NCBI GenBank assembly: GCA_965261585.1
Contig: CBDHDN010000063.1
Span: 1 to 64,000, forward strand
Length of the DNA stretch: 64,000 nucleotides
Direction: 5' to 3'
Origin: CBDHDN01 sp965261585
Lineage (GTDB): Bacteria; Pseudomonadota; Alphaproteobacteria; UBA6615
A model generated the notes under the pieces. The model made no database searches and was not told where the DNA came from. It saw only the letters and a list, made by a program, of their open reading frames with translations. The first letter of the stretch is position 1, and each line of letters starts with the position of its first letter. Shown here in pieces: positions 54,893 to 64,000 of this stretch. A program made the translations under genes and the position numbers.

Positions 54893-55936
54893 TTGACTGA
54901 GCCCCTCAAGATCGCTCTGGATGCCATGGGCGGCGACAACGCACCCCATATCGTTGTCGCCGGCGCCAACATCGCGCGTCAGCGCTTCCCCGGCGTGCGC
55001 TTCCTGCTGGTCGGCAACCGGGACGAAATCGAACCCAGGGTCAAGCGGCTGCGCGGCCTGGCGGACGTCGTCGAGATCCAGCACACGACGGAACGCGTAC
55101 TGCCCGACGATAAGCCGTCACAGGTCGTGCGCAGCGGGCGCGAGACCAGCATGCATCTGGCCATCGACGCGGTCAAAAGCGGTCGCGCCGGGGGCATTGT
55201 CTCGGCCGGCAACACCGGCGCCCTGATGGCCATCGCGATGGTCGTCCTGCGCCGGCTGCCGGGTATCGATCGGCCCGGCATCGCGACGTTCTTTCCGACG
55301 ATCCGCGGCGAATCGGTGATGTTGGACCTGGGCGCCAACGTCTCGTGCGACGAGCGCAACCTCGTGCAGTTCGCCGCCATGGGCGCGGTGTTCTCGCGCG
55401 CGGTCTTGGGCACGCACAATCCGACGATCGGGCTGCTCAATGTCGGCTCGGAGGAGACGAAGGGCAACAACGCGCTGAAACGCGCGGCGCAGATGTTGCG
55501 TGCCTCGAAGCTGGACGGCGCGTTCTATGGCTATATCGAGGGTGACGACATCGCCGCCGGCACCGTCGACGTCGTCGTCACCGACGGTTTCTCCGGCAAT
55601 ATCGCACTGAAGACGGCCGAGGGCACGGCGCGGCTGGTGACTCATTTCTTCCGCGAGGCGTTCAAGGCCTCGTTCTCGGCCCAGATCGGCTATGTCTTCG
55701 CCAAGCGGTCGCTCGATAAGCTGCGGATCCGTACCGACCCGCGGCGCTACAACGGTGCCGTCCTGCTCGGCCTCAACGGTATCTGCGTCAAGAGCCACGG
55801 CGGCACCGACGCGCTTGGCTTCGCGACGGCGATCGGCCTGGCCGTGGACATGATCCGGCACGGCTTCAACGACAGGATCGCGGCGCAGGTCGCCAATTTG
55901 GCGGACGGCCAGCTGATGGCGGCGGGTGCCGGCTAG
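54893..55936 (+). CDS. plsX: Phosphate acyltransferase PlsX
   Basis: 347 residues. Makes acyl-phosphate from acyl-ACP for phospholipid synthesis. Signatures: IALDAMGGDNAPHIVVAGAN, VSAGNTGALMAIAMVVLR, LDLGANVSCDERNLVQFA, GLLNVGSEETKGNNALKRAA, DVVVTDGFSGNIALKTAEGT, SHGGTDALGFATAI. TTG start 54893, GGAGG eight bases upstream. Its stop codon TAG (55934-55936) coincides with the left end of an IS630 element. Confidence 0.94.
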   Translation: MTEPLKIALDAMGGDNAPHIVVAGANIARQRFPGVRFLLVGNRDEIEPRVKRLRGLADVVEIQHTTERVLPDDKPSQVVRSGRETSMHLAIDAVKSGRAGGIVSAGNTGALMAIAMVVLRRLPGIDRPGIATFFPTIRGESVMLDLGANVSCDERNLVQFAAMGAVFSRAVLGTHNPTIGLLNVGSEETKGNNALKRAAQMLRASKLDGAFYGYIEGDDIAAGTVDVVVTDGFSGNIALKTAEGTARLVTHFFREAFKASFSAQIGYVFAKRSLDKLRIRTDPRRYNGAVLLGLNGICVKSHGGTDALGFATAIGLAVDMIRHGFNDRIAAQVANLADGQLMAAGAG

Positions 55937-57075
55937 TGCACTGACTCAGACAGAAGGTACAGGCAGGCGGTGAAGTTTGGCGAGGATGGTGTCTGCGGAT
56001 TTGGTCCAGACGAAGGGCTTGGGATCATTGTTGTGCTCGTCAATGTAGCGGTTGATGGCGGCCTGGAGGTCGACTATCGAGTGGAAGGTGCCGCGCTTGC
56101 GCCGCCGGCGCGTGAGGACAGAGAAGAAGCCCTCGACGGCGTTGAGCCAGGAGGCGGAGGTTGGGGTGAAGTGGAACACCCATCGGGGATGACGCGCCAG
56201 CCAGGCGCGGACCTTGGGATGCTTGTGGGCGGCGTAGTTGTCGAGGATGACGTGGATGACCTTGCCGGCCGGCACTTGGCGCTCGATCGCGCCGAGGAAG
56301 CGGATGAACTCCTGATGGCGATGTCGCTGCATGTTGCGGCCGATGACGGCGCCGTCGAGGACGCTGAGCGCGGCGAACAAGGTGGTCGTGCCGTTTCGCT
56401 TGTAGTCGTGGGTCATGGTGCCGCACTTGCCGGGTTTCATCGGCAGCCCTGGCTGGGTCCGGTCGAGGGCCTGGATCTGGCTTTTCTCATCGATCGACAG
56501 CACCACGGCATGGCTGGGCGGATCCATGTAGCGGCCGACGATGTCCTCGACCTTCTCGGCGAAGGCGGGGTCGTTGGAGCGCTTGAAGGTGCGGATGCGG
56601 TGCGGCTGCAAACGGTGGCCTTGCCAGATGCGCTGAACCGAGCGCAGGGAGATGCCGACGACCTCGGCCACCGCGCGGCCGGTCCAGTGGGTCGTCTCGC
56701 CCGGCGGCTCGGAGCAAGCCAGCGCCAACACTTGGGCCACGGTTGCCGTCGGCAGCGGCGGCGTGCCCGGCGGCCGGGTCTTGTCGCGCAACAGACCCTC
56801 GATGCCTTCCTCGGCGTAGCGCCGCTGCCAGCGCCAGACCGCCGGGCGGCTGACGCCGACGCGGCGCGCCACATCGAGAACCGGAAGTCGCTCCGCCGAA
56901 TGCAACACGACCCGGGCCCGCTGAACGTGCTTCAACGGCCGGCTACGATCACCGACGACGGCGGTCAGTCGCACGCGGTCATCGGCTCCTACAATCACAC
57001 AGACTTCCTGAGCCATGATCGCAGAATCGCACGATCACATGCCTTTGTGAATCCTATGTCTGCGTCAGTCCACTA
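55934..57075 (-). mobile_element. IS630-family element between plsX and fabH
   Basis: 1,142 bp including TA at each side. Ends TAGTGCACTGACTCAGACAG (left) and TAGTGGACTGACGCAGACAT (right, complement). The left end matches a MITE end at 18 of 20 positions. Its TA target lies in the plsX stop codon; TAG is re-created, so plsX is unchanged. Confidence 0.92.
55946..57016 (-). CDS. IS630-type transposase
   Basis: 356 residues. N-terminal HTH (VLDVARRVGVSRPAVWRWQR), DDE: first Asp in VVLSIDEKSQIQALDRTQPG, second in IHVILDNYAAHK, Glu in SWLNAVEGFFSVL. Intact. Best candidate in this window for mobilising the MITEs. Confidence 0.92.
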   Translation of the reverse strand: MAQEVCVIVGADDRVRLTAVVGDRSRPLKHVQRARVVLHSAERLPVLDVARRVGVSRPAVWRWQRRYAEEGIEGLLRDKTRPPGTPPLPTATVAQVLALACSEPPGETTHWTGRAVAEVVGISLRSVQRIWQGHRLQPHRIRTFKRSNDPAFAEKVEDIVGRYMDPPSHAVVLSIDEKSQIQALDRTQPGLPMKPGKCGTMTHDYKRNGTTTLFAALSVLDGAVIGRNMQRHRHQEFIRFLGAIERQVPAGKVIHVILDNYAAHKHPKVRAWLARHPRWVFHFTPTSASWLNAVEGFFSVLTRRRRKRGTFHSIVDLQAAINRYIDEHNNDPKPFVWTKSADTILAKLHRLPVPSV

Positions 57076-57080
57076 GCATC

Positions 57081-58052
57081 GTGCGACGGTCCCAGGTCAT
57101 TGGCTGCGGCGCTTACCTGCCCGAGCGCATCCTGACGAACGAGCAGCTCGCGGAACGCATCGACACGTCCGACGAATGGATCCACGCGCGCACGGGCATC
57201 CGGTGCCGCCACATCGCCGCCGACGGCGAGCTGACGTCGGACCTGGCCGTCGCGGCGGCGCACGACGCGCTGACCGACGCCAAGGTGACGCCGGCCGACG
57301 TGGACATGATCGTGCTGGCGACGTCGACGCCGGACGAGACCTTCCCGGCGACCGCGACGACCGTGCAGCACCGCCTGGGCATGACCCGCGGCTCGGCCTT
57401 CGACATACAGGCCGTCTGCTCCGGCTTCGTCTTCGCGCTGGCGACGGCCGACAACTTCCTCAAGGCGGGCCAGGCGGATACGGCCCTGGTGATCGGCGCC
57501 GAGACGTTCTCGCGCATCCTCGACTGGACCGACCGGTCGACCTGCGTGCTGTTCGGCGACGGCGCCGGCGCGGTCGTCCTGCGTGCGGTCGATGCCAATG
57601 GCGACGCCACGCAACGCGGCGTTCTGTCGACCCATCTGCACTCCGACGGGCGCTATCACGACATGCTCTATGTCGATGGCGGGCCGTCGTCGAACGGGCT
57701 GGCCGGGCATCTGCGCATGGAGGGGCGCGAGGTCTACCGCCACGCCGTGACCAAGATGGCCGAGGTGACGAAGGAGGCGCTCGCCGCCAACGGCCTGCGC
57801 ACCGACGACATCGACTGGCTGGTGCCGCATCAGGCCAACAAGCGGATCATCGACCACACCGCGGCCAAGCTGGGGCTGCCGGTGGAGCGGGTCGTCATCA
57901 CCGTCGACCGGCACGCCAATACCTCGGCGGCCTCGATCCCGCTGGCGCTTGATGTCGCCTGCCGCGATGGCCGCATCAAGCCGGGCGACCTGGTGCTGGT
58001 GGAGGCCATGGGCGGCGGCTTCACGTGGGCCTCGGGCCTCGTGCGCTGGTAG
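57081..58052 (+). CDS. fabH: 3-oxoacyl-ACP synthase III (FabH)
   Basis: 323 residues from GTG 57081. Starts fatty-acid elongation by condensing acetyl-CoA with malonyl-ACP. Catalytic Cys in FDIQAVCSGFVFAL, His in LVPHQANKRIIDH, Asn in DRHANTSAASIPLAL. Removing the IS would place its GTG five bases after the plsX stop, a normal coupled arrangement. Now it depends on read-through of the antisense-oriented IS or on an IS-borne promoter. Confidence 0.94.
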   Translation: MRRSQVIGCGAYLPERILTNEQLAERIDTSDEWIHARTGIRCRHIAADGELTSDLAVAAAHDALTDAKVTPADVDMIVLATSTPDETFPATATTVQHRLGMTRGSAFDIQAVCSGFVFALATADNFLKAGQADTALVIGAETFSRILDWTDRSTCVLFGDGAGAVVLRAVDANGDATQRGVLSTHLHSDGRYHDMLYVDGGPSSNGLAGHLRMEGREVYRHAVTKMAEVTKEALAANGLRTDDIDWLVPHQANKRIIDHTAAKLGLPVERVVITVDRHANTSAASIPLALDVACRDGRIKPGDLVLVEAMGGGFTWASGLVRW

Positions 58053-58155
58053 GCGCGGGCGCTGCCCGGCACACCGCACGATTCTGCCAATCCTTTGATA
58101 TTGACCGGTTATTCCGGCCGTTGTACGGTTCCCCCTGGGTTATGGGGGAGAAGCG

Positions 58156-58488
58156 ATGGCCCAGGGAACGGTAACCCGGGCGCAGCTGACGGAAGCGGTC
58201 TATCAAGAAGTCGGGCTGTCTCGGAACGAATCGGCGGAACTCGTCGAGTCCGTGTTGGCCGAGGTTGCCGACGCGTTGGTCAGGGGGGACATGGTCAAGC
58301 TCTCTTCGTTCGGCAGTTTCTCCGTGCGGCAGAAAGGCCGCCGCATGGGGCGTAACCCGAAGACCGGGGAAGAGGTGCCGATCATGCCGCGCCGGGTCTT
58401 GGTGTTCCGGCCGAGCCACGTGCTGAAGAAGCGGATCAACGATGCGCTCGTCGGGTCGGACGGTTCCGGCGCCCAGGCGGCGCAGTAA
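58156..58488 (+). CDS. ihfA: Integration host factor alpha subunit
   Basis: 110 residues, HU/IHF fold: TRAQLTEAVYQEVGLSRNES, VKLSSFGSFSVRQKGRRMGR (beta arm with NPKTGEEVPI) and RRVLVFRPSHVLKKRIN. Bends DNA as a heterodimer with IhfB. Position after fabH and before a MerR gene is conserved. Confidence 0.92.
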   Translation: MAQGTVTRAQLTEAVYQEVGLSRNESAELVESVLAEVADALVRGDMVKLSSFGSFSVRQKGRRMGRNPKTGEEVPIMPRRVLVFRPSHVLKKRINDALVGSDGSGAQAAQ

Positions 58489-58495
58489 GCACCCG

Positions 58496-58927
58496 ATGTC
58501 GCAGGCCGCCGAAACTTCGGGTCGCGATAAGTCGGCGGCCGCGTTTCGTACGATCAGCGAGGTCGCCGCCGAGTTGGACCTGCCGCAGCATGTGCTGCGG
58601 TTCTGGGAGTCCCGCTTTACCCAGGTGCGGCCGCTGAAGCGCGGCGGCGGCCGGCGTTACTACCGGCCGGAAGACATCGAGCTCCTGCGGGCGATCCGCG
58701 AGCTGCTCTACGACGACGGCTACACGATCAAGGGCGTGCAGAAGCTGTTGCGCGGCGGCGGCGTGCGGCCCGAGCCTGCCGACGGCGACGACGGCGACGA
58801 CGGCACCGAGGCGGCGGCGTCCGAGGACGTGTCGGCTGGCGCGCTGACCGAGGCCCAGCGGACCGAATTGGAGGCCATGCTCGACGAGCTGCAGACCGTG
58901 CGGGCGATGCTCGCGCGCCACCTCTAG
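58496..58927 (+). CDS. MerR-family transcriptional regulator
   Basis: 143 residues from ATG 58496, eight bases after ihfA. HTH: FRTISEVAAELDLPQHVLRF, WESRFTQVRPLKRGGGRRYY, RPEDIELLRAIRELLYDDGY. Acidic linker and a C-terminal helix (LEAMLDELQTVRAML). The conserved ihfA-merR-tRNA-Pro run is common in alphaproteobacteria. Ligand unknown. Confidence 0.88.
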   Translation: MSQAAETSGRDKSAAAFRTISEVAAELDLPQHVLRFWESRFTQVRPLKRGGGRRYYRPEDIELLRAIRELLYDDGYTIKGVQKLLRGGGVRPEPADGDDGDDGTEAAASEDVSAGALTEAQRTELEAMLDELQTVRAMLARHL

Positions 58928-59000
58928 ACCCCGCCCACGATACCCACCCCGTTCATTGCCTGGCGCCACGGCCGGGCGTATATTCGCGAGTTCTCAGGGT

Positions 59001-59077
<77 letters not shown>

Positions 59078-59252
59078 ATTCTTTCAAGGGGTTAGGCGAT
59101 TTTCTGGGGCGGCGGACTGCGGCGGGTGCGTGGATATTGCGTGGGTCGCGACGGCGATACGTCTCACACCACGTCCGTCCACCGCAGCATCCTCCCGGCC
59201 TCGAGGGCGCGCGCGGCTCTACGCCCGCTCAGGTTTCGGTCCCTGTGTCCGA

Positions 59253-59684
59253 TCAGGCAACTGCCTGCATGCTCTTTGGCCGAGCCGGCACGCCGACCAC
59301 GGTCGTGAAAGCGGGCACGTCACGGATCACGCAGGCGCCGGCCCCAACCACCGCGCCTTCGCCGATGACCAGCGGCCGGTCAGGTGTTCCGTTGATTATG
59401 TTGGCCCCGGTCCCGATATGGGCGCCCCTTTTGATGGTCACGTTGCCCGAGATGTGCGTGCCAGGAGCAATCGTGGCGAAGTCTTCGATGACGACATCGT
59501 GGCCCACCGTACAGTCGAGGTTTATGTGAACGGACCGGCCGATCACGATGTTCACGGTAAAGATCGAACCCGCGCAGATGATGGTTCCCTCGCCCACCTC
59601 GACCGTCCGCGACATGTGCACGTCGGGTGCGAAGCAGGTATGAAAGGCGAGGCCGCGATGTCTGGGCTGGATGACATAGCTCAA
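59253..59684 (-). CDS. NeuD/PglD-like hexapeptide-repeat acetyltransferase, N-terminally short
   Basis: 143 residues from a TTG start. Left-handed beta-helix repeats: VEVGEGTIICAGSIFTVNIV, IGRSVHINLDCTVGHDVVIE, DFATIAPGTHISGNVTIKRG, AHIGTGANIINGTPDRPLVI. The His in GHDVVIED is the usual catalytic base. Full NeuD/PglD proteins (~210 aa) carry an N-terminal nucleotide-sugar domain that is missing, and a stop codon lies upstream in frame, so this is a truncated gene or a short variant. Confidence 0.6.
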   Translation of the reverse strand: MSYVIQPRHRGLAFHTCFAPDVHMSRTVEVGEGTIICAGSIFTVNIVIGRSVHINLDCTVGHDVVIEDFATIAPGTHISGNVTIKRGAHIGTGANIINGTPDRPLVIGEGAVVGAGACVIRDVPAFTTVVGVPARPKSMQAVA

Positions 59685-59730
59685 GTAGCGCCGATGCGAT
59701 CCGCCCTACACTCGTGGCCGGAGAGTTGCC

Positions 59731-60231
59731 GTGGAGCCGCTTGCGGCCCGCTTACCGGAGGGCATGGCATTGAAAGCGAAGATCTTCGAGCGGCCGTCGC
59801 TGGTGACCCGCATCGCGATCGGCAAGGGCGTCGGGCTCGTCATCGGACTGTTGGGGTTCGTGCTGTTGCCGGTGTTCGCGCCCGAGGCCGGCTGGCTCAT
59901 CCGCTGGGGCGTCTTGTTGTGGTACACGACGCTGGGCGCGCTGATCGGCATGTTCGGCGTTTTCAACTGGCATCCCGTCCTCAATCTGCCGATGCCGTGG
60001 TGGTTCCGGGCGCCGCTGCTGGGTGCGTGGATGAATTTCGTCCTGACGTTCTTCGCCTACGACACGATGGCGGCCCTGATGGTGTCCATGTTCGGCGTCG
60101 ACGGCCTGCTGCGGTCGCCGTTCTGGTTCACGGCCGAAGGCGCCGTCGTCGGGCTCATCATCGGGTATTTCGCGACCCGGTTCGGCGGCGAGGGTAAGGA
60201 GACCGTCGCGGGCTCCAGCGCGCCCGTTTAG
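59731..60231 (+). CDS. Conserved-looking integral membrane protein, unknown
   Basis: 166 residues from GTG 59731 (GGAGAG six bases upstream; an ATG at 59764 is the alternative). Four hydrophobic helices (GVGLVIGLLGFVLLPVFAPE, GVLLWYTTLGALIGMFGVF, LLGAWMNFVLTFFAYDTMAA, AEGAVVGLIIGYFATRFGG). No family recognised. Confidence 0.65.
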   Translation: MEPLAARLPEGMALKAKIFERPSLVTRIAIGKGVGLVIGLLGFVLLPVFAPEAGWLIRWGVLLWYTTLGALIGMFGVFNWHPVLNLPMPWWFRAPLLGAWMNFVLTFFAYDTMAALMVSMFGVDGLLRSPFWFTAEGAVVGLIIGYFATRFGGEGKETVAGSSAPV

Positions 60232-61237
60232 GACGAAGCGTCGGCCGCCAGCCTTTGACCCGAACGCTCGCCGCCTCAGTCGATGGCGATTACCAGTTTT
60301 CCGAAGTGCTGCGCACTCCGCATGCGGTGAAAGGCGGCGCGCGCGTCGGAGAACGCGAACGTGTCGTCGATCACCGGGTTCATTTCGTGCAGCGAGATAG
60401 CCCTGTTCATGTCAACGAACATCTGCCGCGAGCCGACATAGACACCCCGCAGCGTGATCGATTTGCGCATGATGTCGGTCGGTGCAATTGCCCCGTCGAC
60501 GCCGGTCAGTACGCCGATGAGCGCGATCGTCCCGCCGACGCGGGCGGCGCTGATCGATCTTTGCAGGGTTCCCGGCCCGCCGACCTCGACGACCCGGTCG
60601 GCGCCGAGGCCATCCGTCAGCTCGATAACGCGGACGTCCCAATCGTCGGATTCCCGGTAGTTGATCGTGCCCCCGGCGCCCAATGACTGCATGCGTTCCA
60701 GCTTGCTGTGGCTCGATGACGTCACGATCGTGCGCGCGCCCATGAGCTGACAAAACTGCTGGGCGAACACGGAGACGCCACCGGTGCCCAGCAGCAAGAC
60801 CGTCTCGCCCGGCTGTACCGGACGCGGCTGTGTCAAGGCGTGCCACGCCGTCAGTGCCGCGCAGGGCAGCGTTGCCGCTTCGGCCCACGACAGATGCGAC
60901 GGTGCCGGCACGATGCCACCGGCATTCAACACCGCATACTCGGCCAGAACGCCGGGCTTGGCGCCGCCAAGCGCGGATACCATTGCCGTGGATGAAATTG
61001 GCCCTGCCGCCCAGTCCTGAAAGAAGCAGCCGACGACCCGATCGCCGACAGCGACGCCGTCGACGCCTGTCCCGACCGCGACCACCTCACCTGCCGCATC
61101 CGAGTTCGGAATGGTCGGGTATGAAAGCTTGCGGGGAACCGGATCTTCGATTGTCGACAGATCGCGATAGTTCACCGACGACGCATGAACCTTGACCAGT
61201 ACCTGAGCCGGACCCGGCTCAGGCGTCGGCCGGTCGT

Positions 61238-62692
<1,455 letters not shown>

Positions 62693-62993
62693 TAAGGTAT
62701 CCTTATGCGCCGGGTCGCGCGGCCGGCGTCCTTAGACGCGGGCCAAGCCCCGGCGTTTTCGCCCTGCCCCAGGCGCGGCCGGAACTGGAAGATTTTTGAT
62801 TATTGTTCCCGGGATATGGCACCGCCGGGTCGGCGGTGCTTCGCGCAATCGCGAGACAATGATTGACACCCGTCAAATGGGCCAGCTCGCCCGATATGTC
62901 AAGCAAATCAGTTTCTTATGTCCGGCGACACGCCGGCCGCGTGCCGCGGATCATGCCGCGGGCGCTTGCAGACGAGGGATTGTCCGCTCGTGA
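62693..62993. other. Intergenic region upstream of rhlE, no gene recognised
   Basis: Holds the rhlE promoter and lies beyond the 3' end of the FCD pseudogene. No hairpin or repeat of note. Confidence 0.45.
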
Positions 62994-63323
62994 CTAGGCG
63001 TTCAGTCCCGCCAGGATGCGGTCGCGGACGGAGCGCAGGTGGCGGCGCATGCATTCGGCGGCGACGTCCGTGTCGCGCTGCGAGATGGCGTCGTAGAGGC
63101 AATCATGCTCTGCGAAACTGTGGTGGTTGGCGGGCGGCAGCTTCGTCGAGCGCAGCTGGCCCCAACCGTCGAGTGGCGGACCGTGTTCAATGTGTCGAAC
63201 AGGCTGATCAGCAGCTTGTTGTGGGTCGCCGCGGCGATGGCGCGGTGCAGCTTGTTGTCCCAGGCCTCGTAGACGCGCCATTCACGCGCCGACCGGCTGG
63301 CGCGGATGCAGGCGCGCATCTGG
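62994..63323 (-). pseudogene. GntR-family regulator, FCD domain remnant (frameshift, cut by intron)
   Basis: Upstream frame EWRVYEAWDNKLHRAIAAAT, HNKLLISLFDTLNTVRHSTV, then one base missing at ~63165, then WGQLRSTKLPPANHHSFAEH, DCLYDAISQRDTDVAAECMR, RHLRSVRDRILAGL in a second frame: the ligand domain of FadR-subfamily GntR regulators with the metal-ligand histidines HxxL, SFAEHD and MRRHL. The N-terminal winged-helix lies beyond a group II intron inserted in antisense orientation. Confidence 0.82.
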
Positions 63324-64000
63324 TGCGCCAGGCGAACTGGCAGAAGGTAGGGGGTGCAAGTCCCCCGGAACGAAGGAGTAACCGAACCACGTTTCTCCGC
63401 GAGCCGTGCGTTGGCTCCCGTGAGGGGGCAGGCGAAGCGTCGGTAGCGGCATGGATGGGCAGGGCTATTGAGCACCGTAAAAGCGATGGTCCGGGGTGCC
63501 GAGGCTTTCAGATCGGTCGAAGGCAATATTGCAGGCGTCGTTTTGGTGAGATGTCGGCGAGCCCCGCGGTGTCAGAGAACCCATGCACGTTCGCACGCCT
63601 TCTGTTGGGACCCTGGGAGGTCTTCAAACTGCCCCGGTTGTCGTAAAGGGGCCGCGTAGGGAATGGAGAAAACCGAAGCCTCTGATGAACGGTTTGAAGA
63701 AGTCGGATGAGGCCGTACGACCTGTGAGGGCGGCGAACAAGGGAGCGCGAGCTTCTGCGGAGTCGCCGGAGGAAAGGGCCTCAACCAAGGGGAATCCGGA
63801 TTGCCAAAGCACGCGCCGAACCCAGTGTCGGGTAAGCGTGCCACAGGCGGCGGCCCGGATACGGAAAGCTGCAGAGAGAAACCCGAAGGAACGTCTCACT
63901 GCGCTCTTCCACCACATTACGCCGGACGCGCTCGGTGCGGCCTACTTCGCATTGAAGAAGGACGCAGCAGCCGGTGTCGACGGCGTTACGTGGGACATGT
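63324..64000 (+). mobile_element. Group II intron, 5' part (runs off the window)
   Basis: Begins with the consensus GTGCGCC and continues in the highly conserved domain-I pattern (GGCGAACTGGCAGAAGG, AAGTCCCCCGGAACGAAGG, CCGAACCACGTTTCTCCG, GAGCCGTGCGTTGGCTCCCG). A reverse-transcriptase gene starts at 63685. It inserted antisense to the GntR/FCD gene. Confidence 0.88.
63685..64000 (+). CDS. ltrA: Group II intron reverse transcriptase/maturase (partial, 5' end)
   Basis: From ATG 63685: MNGLKKSDEAVRPVRAANKG, then QAAARIRKAAERNPKERLTA, LFHHITPDALGAAYFALKKD, AAAGVDGVTWDM. The last block is the start of the RT domain of LtrA-type proteins (Y-x-x-L-x-K-x-x-A-x-G-V-D-G-V-T). Open to the end of the window; 105 codons visible. 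Confidence 0.88.
   Translation, partial: MNGLKKSDEAVRPVRAANKGARASAESPEERASTKGNPDCQSTRRTQCRVSVPQAAARIRKAAERNPKERLTALFHHITPDALGAAYFALKKDAAAGVDGVTWDM

Noticed and set aside
54669..54896. Candidate rpmF or small gene before plsX
   Set aside because: Translation lacks L32 features (no MAVPK start, no basic repeats) and is Ala/Arg-rich without a ribosome site.

Overview
The window is high-GC DNA from an alphaproteobacterium, most likely of the Rhodospirillales. The evidence is gene content and order: bamE / ubiquinol-cytochrome c chaperone / DUF177 / plsX / fabH / ihfA / merR / tRNA-Pro, fliE-fliQ-fliR-flhB followed by a CckA-type kinase, and a K+-independent proton pyrophosphatase. Species cannot be set from sequence alone. 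The outstanding property is mobile-element load together with gene decay. I see seven complete or partial copies of one IS3/IS481-like element, one IS66-type, two IS5/IS427-type and two IS630-type elements, a scrap of a second IS3-type element, a group II intron running off the right edge, and seven copies of a 107-bp MITE.

Layout. 0.3-5.3 kb: PhyH dioxygenase, M14 deacylase, bile-acid/sodium symporter homologue, a GNAT remnant fused to a cyclase tail, a double-GNAT gene and a small membrane protein. 5.4-8.2 kb: a PilZ gene whose 5' end was replaced by tandem MITEs, the third of which carries an IS66 element. 8.6-21.5 kb: pgi, a second PhyH gene, then a leftward polyol operon (SorC-type regulator, solute-binding protein, two permeases, ATPase, two SDR dehydrogenases). 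Its binding-protein gene has an amber codon at the signal-peptide end and is split by three head-to-tail IS copies. csrA follows.

21.6-29.7 kb: flagellar cluster. flgB and flgC are fused through an IS with a deletion, fliE, fliQ, fliR and flhB are intact, and cckA has a frameshift, an internal deletion and an IS in its receiver domain. 29.7-41.9 kb: accessory zone with truncated genes (PhnD-like, glycosyltransferase, porin), an AT-rich orphan membrane gene, a sugar-dehydrogenase-like SDR, an SDR with a nonsense codon, nested IS elements, and the pair gnd-gntK. With pgi, gnd and gntK supply glucose-6-phosphate and 6-phosphogluconate metabolism.

42.0-48.7 kb: a lipoprotein, an NtrC-type regulator and its kinase (each with one frameshift), then an iron(III) ABC importer (permease and binding protein) behind a Fur-like box. 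49-59 kb: lipoprotein, MITE, IS5, hppA, bamE, MITE, then the envelope/lipid housekeeping run, with an IS630 inserted exactly in the plsX stop codon. 59-64 kb: truncated NeuD-like acetyltransferase, membrane protein, oxidoreductase, rhlE, and a GntR/FCD pseudogene cut by the group II intron.

Overall reading (inference): a lineage in an IS-expansion and gene-loss phase that has lost motility here and is shedding regulators and transporters while housekeeping genes survive. Single-base lesions could partly be assembly errors. IS junctions and deletions could not be explained that way.
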